This document shows, one piece after another, positions 37,764 to 48,957 of a DNA stretch of 64,000 nt. Each line of letters starts with the position of its first letter. The stretch's first letter is position 1. Source of the stretch: Stentor coeruleus (Eukaryota; Ciliophora; Heterotrichea; Heterotrichida; Stentoridae); the NCBI GenBank assembly GCA_001970955.1, contig MPUH01000313.1, positions 1 through 64,000 on the forward strand, given 5' to 3'. Both the position numbers and the translations under genes were made by a program. Under the pieces are notes generated by a model. It made no database searches. It was not told the origin of the DNA and was given only the letters and a program-made list of their open reading frames with translations.

Positions 37764-39599
37764 ATGGAACGCAAAGTCGGGCATTCAGTAAAGGATCTAA
37801 ACTCACCTCCTCTATTATCAATAACAGGCAAGCCTATTCAAGTCATGTTTATATCAGAAAAAAGATTGAAAAAAAGGCTTTCTTCTCCTGACTTGAGGAG
37901 GATATTAACCCCAGTCAAGCAATCAAGACTTGAACAGACCTTGCAAAATTTTATGGCTTCAGGAAAAACTTTCTTTCCTCAAAAGAAACCCTTGACACCT
38001 CTGATGAGTACCCTAGCCAAAAAAACCTTGGTGAAAGCTAATGGAAAAAACCCAAGCACAGAATCAATCGAACTAGAAAGCGGGGTAAAAATCTACAAGT
38101 GTATGTCCAACCCTAACGTAAATGGGAATTCAAGCACTTTAGGTTACCCATACCGCTCATCAACTGCACAAACTGAGTTATCTATTGTATACAAAACCCC
38201 TTTAAGTAATCACCGTAGGAAAACTACAACACCTAAAGCAAATCGTTCAAAAGTCTTACAAAAAAAAGAAAATTTATCTAAATCCTTACAAAAATCAAAC
38301 GGAATCTTAATTAAAGAAGAAGATGAATGTATATACAAATACTTCCTTGGTCCTGGGAATAATTCAGAACTAATATTCAAAACTATGAAAAAACGTCCTA
38401 AATGGAAAAGGGTTTACTCGCATATTGGAGCACATTTTACGTGGACAGCTTTGAAAAATAGTTCAATTACTGAGTCTTTACTTGATTATGATTTAAAAGA
38501 GCAAAGAAATACAGTTTTGGCTGTTAGTGAATACCCTTTAATAATGCCTCAGGATGCTTATTGCCAAATTATACCTTTGAATTCGATATTATCATCTAAA
38601 ACTAAGTTGTATAATAGGCTCAATGCGAATAAGGAACTAACATCAAAAAAAAGACTGTTTTTTAATATGCACAGTTATTATACGGAAAATCGTATTAACC
38701 CGTTTAGTAAAATACCTTTGACTTTTCATGTTTCGTATGGGTCTTATGATGCAAATTTTAAAATGTTTGTCAGTAAATATAATGAATTGCAGAATTCGGG
38801 TGCTGGCAGTATTTGGATTGTCAAACCTGGAGAATGCACAAATAGAGGCTTTGGCATCCGCGTTTGCTCAACCCTCGAACAAATAGTTGACTCAATAAAC
38901 AACTATGAATCAGACAACGAGCGAACTTTTGTAATCCAAAAATATATCGACAACCCTCTTCTCTACAAAGGTCGTAAATTTGATATTCGCTGCTATGCCC
39001 TTATCACTTGCATCATGGGTAATTTCCAATGCTTTTTTTATAAAGAAGGTTATCTTCGTACATCAAGTGTCGACTATAGTCTTAAAAATGTCAGCAATAA
39101 ATATATTCATTTAACAAATGATGCAGTGCAAAAATACTCACAAAATTACGGCAAACACGAAGCTGGAAATAAACTTTCATATGCAGAATTCCACGACTAC
39201 CTTCAAAAAACATATGGTAACGTAGACTTTTACAAGGAAATTCTTCCACAAATCAAAGATACAATAAAAGATACCGTCTTAGCAACTTATATGAAACTTG
39301 ACCCAAACCGCAAAACCCACTCTTTTGAAATTCTTGGCTACGACTTTTTAATAGACACCATGTATAAAGTCTGGCTTATAGAAGTTAATACAAATCCCTG
39401 CTTAGAACTAAGTAGTCCTTATTTGGAAACCCTGATTCCTAATATGGTCGATCAAGCTTTTTGCCTTACAGTTGACCAAATTTTCCCTAGTGAATATATA
39501 GATGCCAGTAAAAAAGATTCTCAAAATGGGGTAATTAGCAATGAATTTGAGCTGATTTTTAATGAAGCCAAATATAATCGTGATTTAAATTTATGTTAA
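37764..39599 (+). CDS. TTLL: Tubulin tyrosine ligase-like (TTLL) protein
   Basis: 611 residues. The N-terminal 200 residues are basic and disordered (many Lys/Ser/Thr). The TTL ATP-grasp core lies at about 215-590: WIVKPGECTNRGFGI (ATP-binding loop), VIQKYIDNPLLYKGRKFDIR (family signature), YKEGYLRTSS, KYIHLTNDAVQKYS and VWLIEVNTNPCLELSS (metal-binding EVNTNP). TTLL enzymes ligate Glu or Gly to tubulin tails. Whether this one glutamylates, glycylates or tyrosinates cannot be read from these motifs. Acts on ciliary or cortical microtubules. Stop lies 12 bp from that of the converging gene. Confidence 0.93.
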   Translation: MERKVGHSVKDLNSPPLLSITGKPIQVMFISEKRLKKRLSSPDLRRILTPVKQSRLEQTLQNFMASGKTFFPQKKPLTPLMSTLAKKTLVKANGKNPSTESIELESGVKIYKCMSNPNVNGNSSTLGYPYRSSTAQTELSIVYKTPLSNHRRKTTTPKANRSKVLQKKENLSKSLQKSNGILIKEEDECIYKYFLGPGNNSELIFKTMKKRPKWKRVYSHIGAHFTWTALKNSSITESLLDYDLKEQRNTVLAVSEYPLIMPQDAYCQIIPLNSILSSKTKLYNRLNANKELTSKKRLFFNMHSYYTENRINPFSKIPLTFHVSYGSYDANFKMFVSKYNELQNSGAGSIWIVKPGECTNRGFGIRVCSTLEQIVDSINNYESDNERTFVIQKYIDNPLLYKGRKFDIRCYALITCIMGNFQCFFYKEGYLRTSSVDYSLKNVSNKYIHLTNDAVQKYSQNYGKHEAGNKLSYAEFHDYLQKTYGNVDFYKEILPQIKDTIKDTVLATYMKLDPNRKTHSFEILGYDFLIDTMYKVWLIEVNTNPCLELSSPYLETLIPNMVDQAFCLTVDQIFPSEYIDASKKDSQNGVISNEFELIFNEAKYNRDLNLC

Positions 39600-39611
39600 T
39601 ATTAAATATAT

Positions 39612-40301
39612 TTATACCTTATATTGCTTTTTGGCCATTAGTTCAAGTTTTGCAAAAAGCTCACAGTTTCCTTTACCTGATAGGATATTATGTGAGTCTT
39701 GAGATGTTTCTAGAAAACTGTTTCCTGGAGGCCTAGGGTTAGAATCTTCTAAGCTTGGGTATTCAAGATTGTCATATATAATTATTGGGGTTTCAGGATT
39801 TTCAGAGTTTAAGGTTTCTTGGATTTCGATAATCCGATCGTGTTGTCCGAGATCGTCGTAAATGTCTAAGAAAATCTGGTTTTCAAAGATTTTTGGAGCG
39901 TGCTTAACAGGTTTACCATCAAGAATTGTGAGTTTTTCTTGAGGTTTCAGAGGTTTTTTAGGGATTTTTTTCTTTTTGATAGTATGCGAAGGGACTTTCG
40001 ACTTTATGGTTCCTCTTGGAGGGCTATTTTTTGCGATTTTTTTTTCTTTCATGCTGAGTTTTTTATCATGTAGGCTAAGGGTAATTGATAAGGATTGGTG
40101 AGGACTGTGATGTCGGGTAAATGACTTCAACCCTTGTCTGAGTTTTTTAATTTTGCTTTGGCCTGTACTTATCGGACTTGTTGAGCTGTTCCTGTCAGAC
40201 TGAAGACGAGAACATTTTTTCTTTTCCACTAGTTCCTTTTGCTTTTCAGTCTGCACAAAGTAGCATGGTATACTTAATCTTTTTGTATGGGCTTTTTTCA
40301 T
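39612..40301 (-). CDS. Basic low-complexity protein, unidentified
   Basis: 229 residues. The N-terminal half is Lys/Ser-rich (KKKIPKKPLKPQEK) and probably disordered. About residues 140-175 (FENQIFLDIYDDLGQ) and the C-terminal FAKLELMAKKQYKV look like short ordered segments. No domain recognised. Codon use is like its neighbours. Overlapping 3' end with the TTLL gene (12 bp between stops). Confidence 0.72.
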   Translation of the reverse strand: MKKAHTKRLSIPCYFVQTEKQKELVEKKKCSRLQSDRNSSTSPISTGQSKIKKLRQGLKSFTRHHSPHQSLSITLSLHDKKLSMKEKKIAKNSPPRGTIKSKVPSHTIKKKKIPKKPLKPQEKLTILDGKPVKHAPKIFENQIFLDIYDDLGQHDRIIEIQETLNSENPETPIIIYDNLEYPSLEDSNPRPPGNSFLETSQDSHNILSGKGNCELFAKLELMAKKQYKV

Positions 40302-41562
40302 TATTAAATATTAGAATCATTTATGTTTCCCTATATTAGAGACCATATACAAGTTCTATAATAATATTTTATCTTAGAAGTTGTGCTATAAGTCATTATA
40401 ATTCCTTTGGGAATTTTTTATTGTGGGGGAAAAAATAAACTTTAGGTTGTGGATAATAACTAGGCATTATTTTAGGACTCATGAGTATGGAAAGTATGAT
40501 TTTTAACTAAAGAACTATATAATTGGATAATATAGCTAGAAGAACAAAAATAGATGAGAAAGAGAAAGGTTTGTAAGGAGAATTATGATAGTGATAAAAA
40601 ATAAAAAATATTATAGGAATAAAGGTTGATTAGGATTTTTGGCATGAAAATCCAAGTGAAAGATGATGCTTGACTATGATAAATAGCGGATTGAGGTTTT
40701 TAAAGATTTTTGCAATGAGGAAGATAGGGATTTAGACATTCTATGGGTAAGAATTATATAAGACTAATACTTTTTCTAGTTTACTTGGGAAGTTTAGACT
40801 GGGTTATTTTAATACGTAAATTTTATAGGTTAGAATACTGATATGAAATTTAGTTTAAAGTTTTAAGAAGGAAGCTTAGTATAGAGCCTGAAATATTTTT
40901 TTGGTTTATAAGAATCATGCTGGTTTATATATATATTGTAAACGAAAAGGCTTTTAAAATAAAATCACAAGCCGAGTTAATATCTTTGATAATAAATTGC
41001 TAGCTTTTATTTTATATTTATGCTATCAACCCTAATATACAAATGATGAACTTTAGACATTTTTTATTAGGAATCTTATTTTGCTAATATATTTTTATAT
41101 TTTTTACAAGCCATGCACTTATATAAGATACAATCTATCTAAAAAAATCAGTCTAAATTCGGTTAATTATAAAAAGCTACTTTATTTTTAATTATTACTT
41201 TACTATTATTCTAACATCGTCTTGCATATTAATTCCAAAAAATATAATAGAGATAACTATATCTAATGTTTGCTATTTTTAATTTAATCACGCTTAAAAT
41301 CATTATCGAATGCTATTTTTTCTAAACTTTATAAATTTTATTATAATTTTAAATATCTCTTTACCATAAAAAAAAATTAGGCATGCATACTTATTCAATC
41401 TTAACACAATACTTTATTTTTTTAAAATCCAGGCAAATAATAAAAAATAAAAAAAAACACAGGATTTCAAACAACACTTTAGTATTCAACTCACTGCTTT
41501 ATTTCATATTATATCAAATAATTATCTATATTCTTATACTAAAATAGCATTCTCTAAACATT
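40302..41562. other. AT-rich intergenic region, 1.3 kb
   Basis: No gene, repeat or RNA recognised. Confidence 0.5.
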
Positions 41563-41925
41563 TTAACTATAATCACAACCTAATGTCTCATGCTCACAGT
41601 ACATTAGGTATAAAAAGCCATCCTGATCTTTTGATTCTTCATAAAGCTCAAGCAAGGATTTATCTCCTGTAACAAGTTTTTTTTCATTGGCAAAAACATA
41701 TATTGCTTGATTACTTTCCAGTTTAAGTTTGGCTCTTAAGCATGAGTTGAATTGAAAAAATGAATAATTTCTAGGACAAAGGAACTTAGCCTTAGGAATT
41801 TCGCTGAGTTTTGAAATTCCGTGCTTTTCTAATATTATCGGGATCTTGTCAGGCCAGTATCTCATGATTTTGGATGATTCTTCTTTACGGTATTCAAGTG
41901 TATTATCTTGTTTGAATTTCCACAT
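41563..41925 (-). CDS. ATG8: Autophagy ubiquitin-like protein Atg8/GABARAP
   Basis: 120 residues. Matches Atg8 along its whole length: YRKEESSKIMRYWPDKIPII, the IPKAKFLCP motif, FNSCLRAKLKL, AIYVFANEKKLV, LLELYEESKDQDGFLYLMY and the terminal ETLG. The glycine in ETLG is the lipidation site; four residues (CDYS) follow and would be removed by Atg4 before conjugation to phosphatidylethanolamine on autophagosomes. The usual aromatic before this Gly is Leu (TLG for TFG). No intron seen. Confidence 0.94.
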   Translation of the reverse strand: MWKFKQDNTLEYRKEESSKIMRYWPDKIPIILEKHGISKLSEIPKAKFLCPRNYSFFQFNSCLRAKLKLESNQAIYVFANEKKLVTGDKSLLELYEESKDQDGFLYLMYCEHETLGCDYS

Positions 41926-43025
41926 TTTATATCAGATAAGTAATAAATAGCATTTTTAAGACTAAATTTTATGATAAATAGAAGAATTTAGTCGATTTGT
42001 ATAATGGTTGAGATTATATGAAAACAGATAAAAAATTATGAAATAAAAGGGAAATTATACTTTTGCATATAAATGCTTTTTAAATGGGAAGTTAGATTTA
42101 AATGTAGAACTTTTTTTAGAATATGGTGAGGCTGAGATATTTTATTATATAATATAATAATAACCATATGCGATTATATTCATAGAAATTTAATGTGAGA
42201 GATTCTTTTATGGAAAATAAAAATCACTATAAAAGTTTATCTCAAAATTTTCATCAATATAAGTATTTATGCTATAATTGGTTGATATTATATATCATAC
42301 ATAATCTTGCTTTATCAAACTTTAATCAACTAGTATAAGTTAGTTTTACTATGCAAATCATATGAAGCAAAGCAAAAGTTTATATTTAACAAATTTTTAT
42401 TGTCTTTTACTACGTGAAAATGCTTAGATATACTTTATTTTGATATTTTGCTTGGTGTGAAGCATGCTATTTATGCTTCTTTAACTTAATTCCATCGTAA
42501 ATTCGAAATAATAAAAATATGATTTTTACTTCTGATTATCAAAGGCATTTATTTTTTCCTATGCTACAATAGTAAACCCAAAATCATATTTTTAAGTAAA
42601 CATCATACTGATATTAAATCCAAAAATATTCCTTATTCCTTCAAAGGACTCTATAATAAACTACAAAAACCTTTGCTTATTAAATTATCAAAAAATTCTA
42701 TTCTTACATTTCATTCAGTTTTCTGTTAAAATGCTTTGCAAAAAAATTATTCTCAATCCCAACTCTTTTAAATTTAATCATAAAAACATTAAAATTCTAT
42801 CCAAATAAAAATTGTTTCTTCTTCAAAATATATCCCCAAATGCTCAAACAACTTTAATTTCCAAAATTTCTTGATATCTAAAACTACTATTTTACTACAC
42901 AAAAACTCTGTTTTCCAGTTTCCTACATTATCTTAAATCTAATACTCTTACTTTTACAATTCTCTTCCTATTATCCTAAAATAATTTCTCAAAAAAATCC
43001 TTATTATATAATATTCGATACTAAA
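41926..43025. other. AT-rich intergenic region, 1.1 kb
   Basis: Divergent leaders. No gene or repeat recognised. Confidence 0.5.
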
Positions 43026-44768
43026 ATGCGACAGTGTAAAATTGTGACCCCAACTTCATCAATAACCAATTTCACATCTAAAAACCCGACTGAAAATCGT
43101 AAAGAAAAATCTTTCATCTGTGGAACTTTAGCTGAAGTTTTTAAAAGAAGAAATCAGATAATCAGTGCAAACGGTTCACCAAAGCTTAGGAACTTGAAAA
43201 ATATCAGAAGTAGGACAAGAACTAATAGTGTATCTCCAGAACAAGCGGCAATTGTTATCAAAGATTATATAATGCCTTTATTTAAAATAGAAAAAGAAGC
43301 TAAGCATTTGAGAAGAAGGAGTGAATGCTATGGGACAAAATCAAAACATTTTGAAATGAAAGATTCAGGGATTATTAGTGATTTTAAGTTGGTAGAAGAA
43401 CTTAATAGCAAATTAGAGACTATGAAAGAGAGTAGGATTCAGATTGAAGGGCATTTAAGGCAGGCATATCAAGATAAAATTGTATATGAAAATGATTATA
43501 AAGGTTTGAACGAAAAATTATTGAATTCAGAAGGAAATATAGTTTTCCTAAATTATACTCTTACACAAACACTCAAAAAAGCTAATCAAGATAGATTCGG
43601 CTACTCATACATGAATGAGCAATACTGCAAGTACAAATCCCTTTACGAAGAAGAGCAAACTCAATCCACCACCTTAGCTAAATTTCTCGAAGAAGAAAAG
43701 GCTAAAAATGATAAAATCCGTAATGTTGCAGTTAAGCTTGAATACGTAAATACTTTACTTGTAATGGAAAATGATATCTTAGGCGAGAAGCTCAAAGGTC
43801 TTTACCAATCATTAGATAACCTTATAGGTCATCAAAGTATGGACAGTAAACTACTTGAAGAATATCAAGATATAGCCCATGCTGGAAAAATACTCTATGA
43901 ATCCCATATAGGAGATTTGAAAATGGTCATGACAATGACTGATGAAAAATCTGAAATGGAGCAAATGATAAAAGAACTAAGCGACATAACTTTAGGAATA
44001 CAAGATCGAAAGGATAAATATATAAAAATGCTTAGGGACAAAAACACAAAACTTGAAAATGAAGTGAAAAACTTAACTTTCACTAGGGACAAACAAAATA
44101 ATGATTCTGAAGAACTGGATAAAAAATATAAGGATTTGCAAGAAGAGCATATGAAATTAAGAAGCAAGTTGAAATCGTATAAAACAAGTTTTAGTGCAGA
44201 TTTATTATTAGAAAAATATTGTAAAAGCTGTCAAAAGCCGTATACTGAAGCTACAAATTTTAATTGGGCATGCAAAAGACATTCAAGTCAATATTTTGAA
44301 GGAGTTTATTGGTGTTGTGGACAGAGGGGTAAAGATGCTTTTGGTTGTGTTACTTCAAAGCATATAAGTGCTGAGGATAAAGAAATGATTGATGAAGATA
44401 AAAAGGAAAAAAATGCAGTTTTTTGCTCGGTATGAAATATTTAGAGTTGTAGAAGCCAAGGACATTCTTTAAGCGAGTGCCCGAAAGACCCTAATGCAAG
44501 GTCGCACTTCGATCCGGCTGAAGAATTGACTCGCATTGAAGAATATGTTAAAAATCGCAAAAAAATGAACATTGATAGTTACTTGCTTAAACAGAAATTC
44601 TTTAACATGGCTATACATCGAATAAAAAAAACTAATACAATGATTAGAGGTGATGTGGAATATGACAGGATGCAGAATAAAAATGAGTTTCCTGATATAC
44701 AAGAATATAAGCGAGAATTTATACATTCTCAATCAGAGTTATTGCAAGAATTGCTTAACTCTTTATAA
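43026..44768 (+). CDS. Coiled-coil protein with Cys/His cluster and CCHC zinc knuckle, one intron
   Basis: Exons 43026-44429 and 44445-44768, 575 residues. The first 90 residues are Ser/Arg-rich. Coiled coil follows to about residue 390. Then a first metal cluster (CKSCQKPY, ACKRHSSQY, YWCCGQRG, FGCVTSKH) lies at about 398-445. The intron GTATGAAATATTTAG splits the second cluster: only after splicing does one read CSSCRSQGHSLSECP, a perfect CX2CX4HX4C zinc knuckle. Such knuckles bind nucleic acid or protein. The C-terminal part is helical. Unknown family; an RNA-binding or ciliary role is speculative. Confidence 0.85.
44430..44444 (+). other. 15-nt spliceosomal intron
   Basis: GTATGAAATATTTAG, A at position 10; falls just after the first cysteine of the zinc knuckle (codons for CS, then SCRSQGH). 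Confidence 0.93.
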
Positions 44769-45703
44769 ATTTAAATGTAAACATTAAAAATTACTAAAAA
44801 AAGTATCTTCATCAGAAAATAGATGACTTTAATAATGTTATAGAAAATGGATGTTTAATTAAACAAATTTGTATGTAAAAATAGATATATAATATAGTTG
44901 CTTTAAATGTAAAATATGGTGGATGTGCTTTATTTTTTTATTGCTAAAGCTTATTTTTTTTATAAAATGACATCCTTGCCTTTAAAAGCTTTTTTATTAT
45001 TCCATATTTTAATAGAAATTTCATTCTAAATTCGCTTTAACAGATACTTTTCTTTAAATGGCTATTTTTCAAATCATAGGTTTTTTAAACTTTACAATAA
45101 TCAAAAATAACCTCATAGCTCTAAACCAACATTTTTCTATCAAACCTAAAATAAAAAATCTTTAAGCTCAAATTCTCACAGTATCAAAAATCTGCAAACT
45201 CCTCTGTTTTTTATAAAAGAAACCAAAATTCAATTTTTTCTATAAAACAACTCAAAATCATAAGCAGCCCTCCTTAACAAAATGCTAAAATCCACTATGC
45301 TTTATCTCATTTTATCATTACAATCAAAACCCACTATCTTTTTATTAAAAAAATTCCAATTTCATACTATAAATGCCGATATTTTGCTTATACTCCTCAT
45401 AACTCTCTAAACATAAATTCTAGCATCTTCAAAATCAATATCAAGCCACTCAACCTCTATTTTTAACCATAAAAACCCAGCTTATGCCTTCTTTCCTTTT
45501 TTATCTTATAACAATAACCTTATTAGTATTTTAAATTTTCATCTTTCAGTATTCCCTAACTCTATTCTTATAGAATTTAAACTTTTCTTCATAAATTACT
45601 CATTTTTAGCGTATTTTTTACTACAAAACTTCTCTAAAAGTTCAAATTTTACTAATAAAACCTAATATTATTTGATGAAATAATAGTCCTATAAATAGTT
45701 TAT
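44769..45703. other. AT-rich intergenic region
   Basis: About 0.9 kb upstream of the CDPK; no feature recognised. Confidence 0.5.
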
Positions 45704-47266
45704 ATGGGAATTTGCTGTAGAAAAGACATAATCAGTAGGACACCTGAGTATTCTCAATTGATATCAGTTTCGAATATTTCTAAAACCGCTAAATTAGAAA
45801 ACATACAAAAAAAATTTGAGTTTACCAGGGTCATCGGCTATGGAGTATTTGGTACTGTTAGAGAAGCATTAAAAATCAGCTGCACTATTGGACCTTTACC
45901 ACCAAAGCCTTATGCAATCAAGTCGATTATTAAAACTAAAGTTGAACGTAAGCTTGAGCTTCTTAGGAGAGAATTGGAAATACTCAAAACTGTAGACCAC
46001 CCTAATATTATCCGTCTTTACGAAGTTTATGAGGATAAAAAGTACCTTCACTTAGTAACTGAACTATGCACTGGAGGGGATTTATTAGACTATTTACTAA
46101 AAAAAGGTATCCTTTCAGAGCAGGAAGTCTTGAATATAATCTTCAAAGCCCTTTCCGCAATTAATTATTTGCACAATTTGAATATATGCCACAGAGACAT
46201 AAAGCCGGAGAACTTCCTTTTAGCTACTGATGAGGATGATGCAGAACTCAAACTTGTTGATTTCGGTATGTCCAACTTTGTCAAAAGTAGCGAGCTTAGC
46301 ACTTTTGCTGGAACTCCTTATTATATAGCGCCAGAAGTTATAAGAGGAGGGTATAATAAAGAATGCGATATATGGAGCTTAGGTGTCCTTATGTACTTTT
46401 TGCTTAGTGGCAAGCAGCCTTTTCATGCGAATTCTGTGCCTGAAGTTTTTTCTAATATTCTAGAAGCAAGTTATGATTTCGAATCAAGTGCATGGAATAA
46501 TGTTAGTGGAAAGTCAAAAAATTTAATCAAAAAAATGCTAGTCGTTGACCCAACAAGGAGGATTACTGTAAGCCAAGCATTAAGTCATAAAGCTTTTTTA
46601 CCTGTCTCATGTACAACACCAATTCAACTGCAAGTATTTAATTCACTGAAAAAATTCAAAGCCCCAAGTAAACTCTGGAGTGAAGCGATGATGATTTTCG
46701 TTCAGAATTTTTCTATTGAACAGATTAATAGCTTAAAAGATGCCTTTGTTGAAATTGATAAAGCAAAAACCGGATGGATAACTGCTTCTGATATAGCCGC
46801 AGCAATGGTTAGGAATAAATATGATATGGCCTACCACGACTTTTCAAAACTTGTTGAGAACATCGAGTATGTGGGGAAAGGCAAACTTAACTACTCTCAA
46901 TTTATCATAGCAGCTATGGACCGTAAAAAAGAAATCAACGAAGAACACCTTTGGACACTTTTTAAACACTTTGACCTTGATGATAATGGTCTGATTACAA
47001 TTGAAGAAATGAAGTATGTACTAGAAAAATCAGGTTGTAACATAAATGATAATGAAGTTGATGAAATCATTGAAGAGTTTAAATCGAGAGCTCCAAATGC
47101 TATGAACTATGAAACTTTTGTTGATCTAATGCGTTGTATTACAGAAGAACATAGTGAGCATGAGTCTTTTAGAGGAAGCAGACGTATGAGTATTAAGCAT
47201 CATTACACTACAGTGATAAGAAACAGAAGTAAAGAAAATGTTGTAGCTGTAAATTCTGTAGCGTAG
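45704..47266 (+). CDS. CDPK: Calcium-dependent protein kinase (CDPK)
   Basis: 520 residues. N-terminal MGICC fits N-myristoylation at Gly2 plus palmitoylation, so it is probably membrane-attached. Kinase domain about 40-300: VIGYGVFGTVREAL, PYAIKSI, HRDIKPENFLL, DFGMSNF and PEVIRGGY. An autoinhibitory junction and four EF hands follow (about 330-485). Only the third loop (DLDDNGLITIEE) is canonical. The first (DKAKTGWITASD) is partly degenerate, and the second and fourth (GKGKLNYSQ, KSRAPNAMN) are not. Activation by calcium probably relies on few sites. CDPKs are typical of ciliates, apicomplexans and plants. Confidence 0.95.
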   Translation: MGICCRKDIISRTPEYSQLISVSNISKTAKLENIQKKFEFTRVIGYGVFGTVREALKISCTIGPLPPKPYAIKSIIKTKVERKLELLRRELEILKTVDHPNIIRLYEVYEDKKYLHLVTELCTGGDLLDYLLKKGILSEQEVLNIIFKALSAINYLHNLNICHRDIKPENFLLATDEDDAELKLVDFGMSNFVKSSELSTFAGTPYYIAPEVIRGGYNKECDIWSLGVLMYFLLSGKQPFHANSVPEVFSNILEASYDFESSAWNNVSGKSKNLIKKMLVVDPTRRITVSQALSHKAFLPVSCTTPIQLQVFNSLKKFKAPSKLWSEAMMIFVQNFSIEQINSLKDAFVEIDKAKTGWITASDIAAAMVRNKYDMAYHDFSKLVENIEYVGKGKLNYSQFIIAAMDRKKEINEEHLWTLFKHFDLDDNGLITIEEMKYVLEKSGCNINDNEVDEIIEEFKSRAPNAMNYETFVDLMRCITEEHSEHESFRGSRRMSIKHHYTTVIRNRSKENVVAVNSVA

Positions 47267-48206
47267 TACTATAAAATAAGTTATATGTTTACTATATAGT
47301 TTGCAGATATGCCAATATTTAAGAGAAAAATTAACATTTGCATACTTTTAGATAAGAGTACACTAAAATTTCATATTTTTATATATTTGTTAATGCTATA
47401 ATCCTTTTAGCATTCTGTGGTATTGATCTTGCCCTTTATAAATTATTTGAAGATTAGCTTAATTTACGCTGATAATTTTTCTTATAAGGATTTTTTCTTA
47501 GGAGAAAACAGCACATCGGATGCTCATGATGATGTTGTGATGACCTAAAAGACTTAACCCAGATAATACGCTCTGATTTATGTGACCATTTAAAGAGCTT
47601 TCAAATAGCAGGAGGCTTGATGATTACTTTTGCTGTGCTGACTTTTATTTCTTTGATTTTAGTGATCTTTATACACTTTATGATTTGTTTAAGAAGCTCT
47701 TAAAATTATTATAATTTATTAAAAATATTACTTTTTATTTTTTCCATTACTGAATTAGCAACTCATATGTTTTTAGATTTCGTCACTTTGATAAATAGCT
47801 AGTTTGCCTTGGCTGTTTATAATTTTTCAGGGTTATATCATTTATAATTGCATATATCAAAAAACTATGCATATATAACAACAGAATTTTGTGTGTTGTA
47901 ATCCTTCATTATTGACTTTCATGTTTTTANAACTAATTATATTTTCGAAATTTTGTGTGTTGTAATCCTTCATTATTGACTTTCATGTTTTTATTCTTAA
48001 TATTTTGTGTTACTGCAGATGCTAATGGAATTAGAGACACTAAAAGCAACATATTAGGTCCTGATTAAAATGGCTTTGAATTGAAAGGAGGTATGATTTA
48101 ACTGAAATTATTAACTTAATAAGGTTCAATCTTCACATGAAATAATTTTCACAAGGAAATTCTTATTAGTAGATAACTAAAAATAACTAAGAAAGTTATA
48201 ATAAAT
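47267..48206. other. Intergenic region with contig join and a relic
   Basis: Includes the N at 47930 with 45-bp copies on both sides (47885-47929 and 47949-47993) and a 56-codon membrane-like frame at 47533-47703. No intact gene. Confidence 0.6.
47533..47703 (+). pseudogene. Possible relic of a membrane-protein C terminus
   Basis: 56 open codons without ATG at the start, beginning after two consecutive TGA codons. It reads CCDDLKDLTQII, then a strongly hydrophobic helix (FAVLTFISLILVIFIHF) and a short CLRSS end. Upstream, hydrophobic coding-like fragments appear in the same frame but are broken. Could be chance in AT-rich DNA. Confidence 0.25.
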
Positions 48207-48695
48207 ATGACTACACCTGCAAGAAGAAGGCTTATGAGGGATTTAAAAAAACTTCAGTCTGATAAAGTTGATGGGATTTCTGCTGCACCGAGCAATGACA
48301 ACATAATGCTATGGAACGCGGTTATTTTTGGGTAAGAACTAGTCAGTCCAGAAGATACCCCTTGGGAAGGGGGAACTTTTCGCCTTACTGTTGAGTTCTC
48401 AGAAGAATTCCCTAACAAAGCTCCAGCTGTAAAATTTCTTACCAGAATGTTTCATCCAAACAGTATGCAATATGCAGTTTATAACGATGGGACTATTTGT
48501 CTTGATATTCTTCAGAATCAATGGTCTCCGATTTATGATGTTCAAGCAATTTTGACATCAATTCAAAGTCTTTTATGCGATCCTAATCCAAACTCCCCAG
48601 CAAACAGTGAAGCTGCTCGTATATACAACGAAAACACTCGTGAATATAACAGAAGAGTACGGGAAGTGGTTGAAGACTCCTGGTGCAATAGTTAA
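48207..48695 (+). CDS. UBE2A: Ubiquitin-conjugating enzyme E2, Rad6/UBE2A type
   Basis: Exons 48207-48331 and 48347-48695, 157 residues. [17 protein letters not shown] start, [30 protein letters not shown] across the intron, [19 protein letters not shown], the catalytic cysteine in [16 protein letters not shown], and [18 protein letters not shown]. These are hallmarks of Rad6/UBE2A/B rather than other E2s. The intron GTAAGAACTAGTCAG is needed; its skipping gives a stop after IFG. Nuclear E2 that, with Rad18 or Bre1 partners, ubiquitinates PCNA and histone H2B. Length 157 versus 152 in human UBE2A. Confidence 0.96.
48332..48346 (+). other. 15-nt spliceosomal intron
   Basis: GTAAGAACTAGTCAG, A at position 10; removal restores [12 protein letters not shown], invariant in Rad6. 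Confidence 0.95.
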
Positions 48696-48957
48696 TAATT
48701 TAGTGTGTTAGCATGAAAATTTCTCTTAGAAAATATTAGATCAATATTATATCCTATGTAAATCTCAACATATTAATCAAAACAAAATTTTTATATAAGC
48801 ATTCATAAGATCATATTAAAAAGACTTAAACAGCCAAATAACAAAATTTTAATCAAAAAGCATAGAAAAAATATAATAAACTATTAAAAGACTGTATTTT
48901 TATAATAAATAATATGAGTTTACTCTAAGTTCATATATTCAAATCAAGAACAATAAG

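Noticed and set aside
38100-38130. CCCTAAC strings as possible telomerase-RNA template or telomere traces.
   Set aside because: Single occurrences in coding or AT-rich DNA without tandem units; only 50877-50906 has tandem octamers.
47019-47034. GTACTAGAAAAATCAG in the CDPK as a hidden in-frame intron.
   Set aside because: It encodes the conserved helix before the fourth EF hand (KYVLEKSG) and is 16 nt; removal would break the domain.
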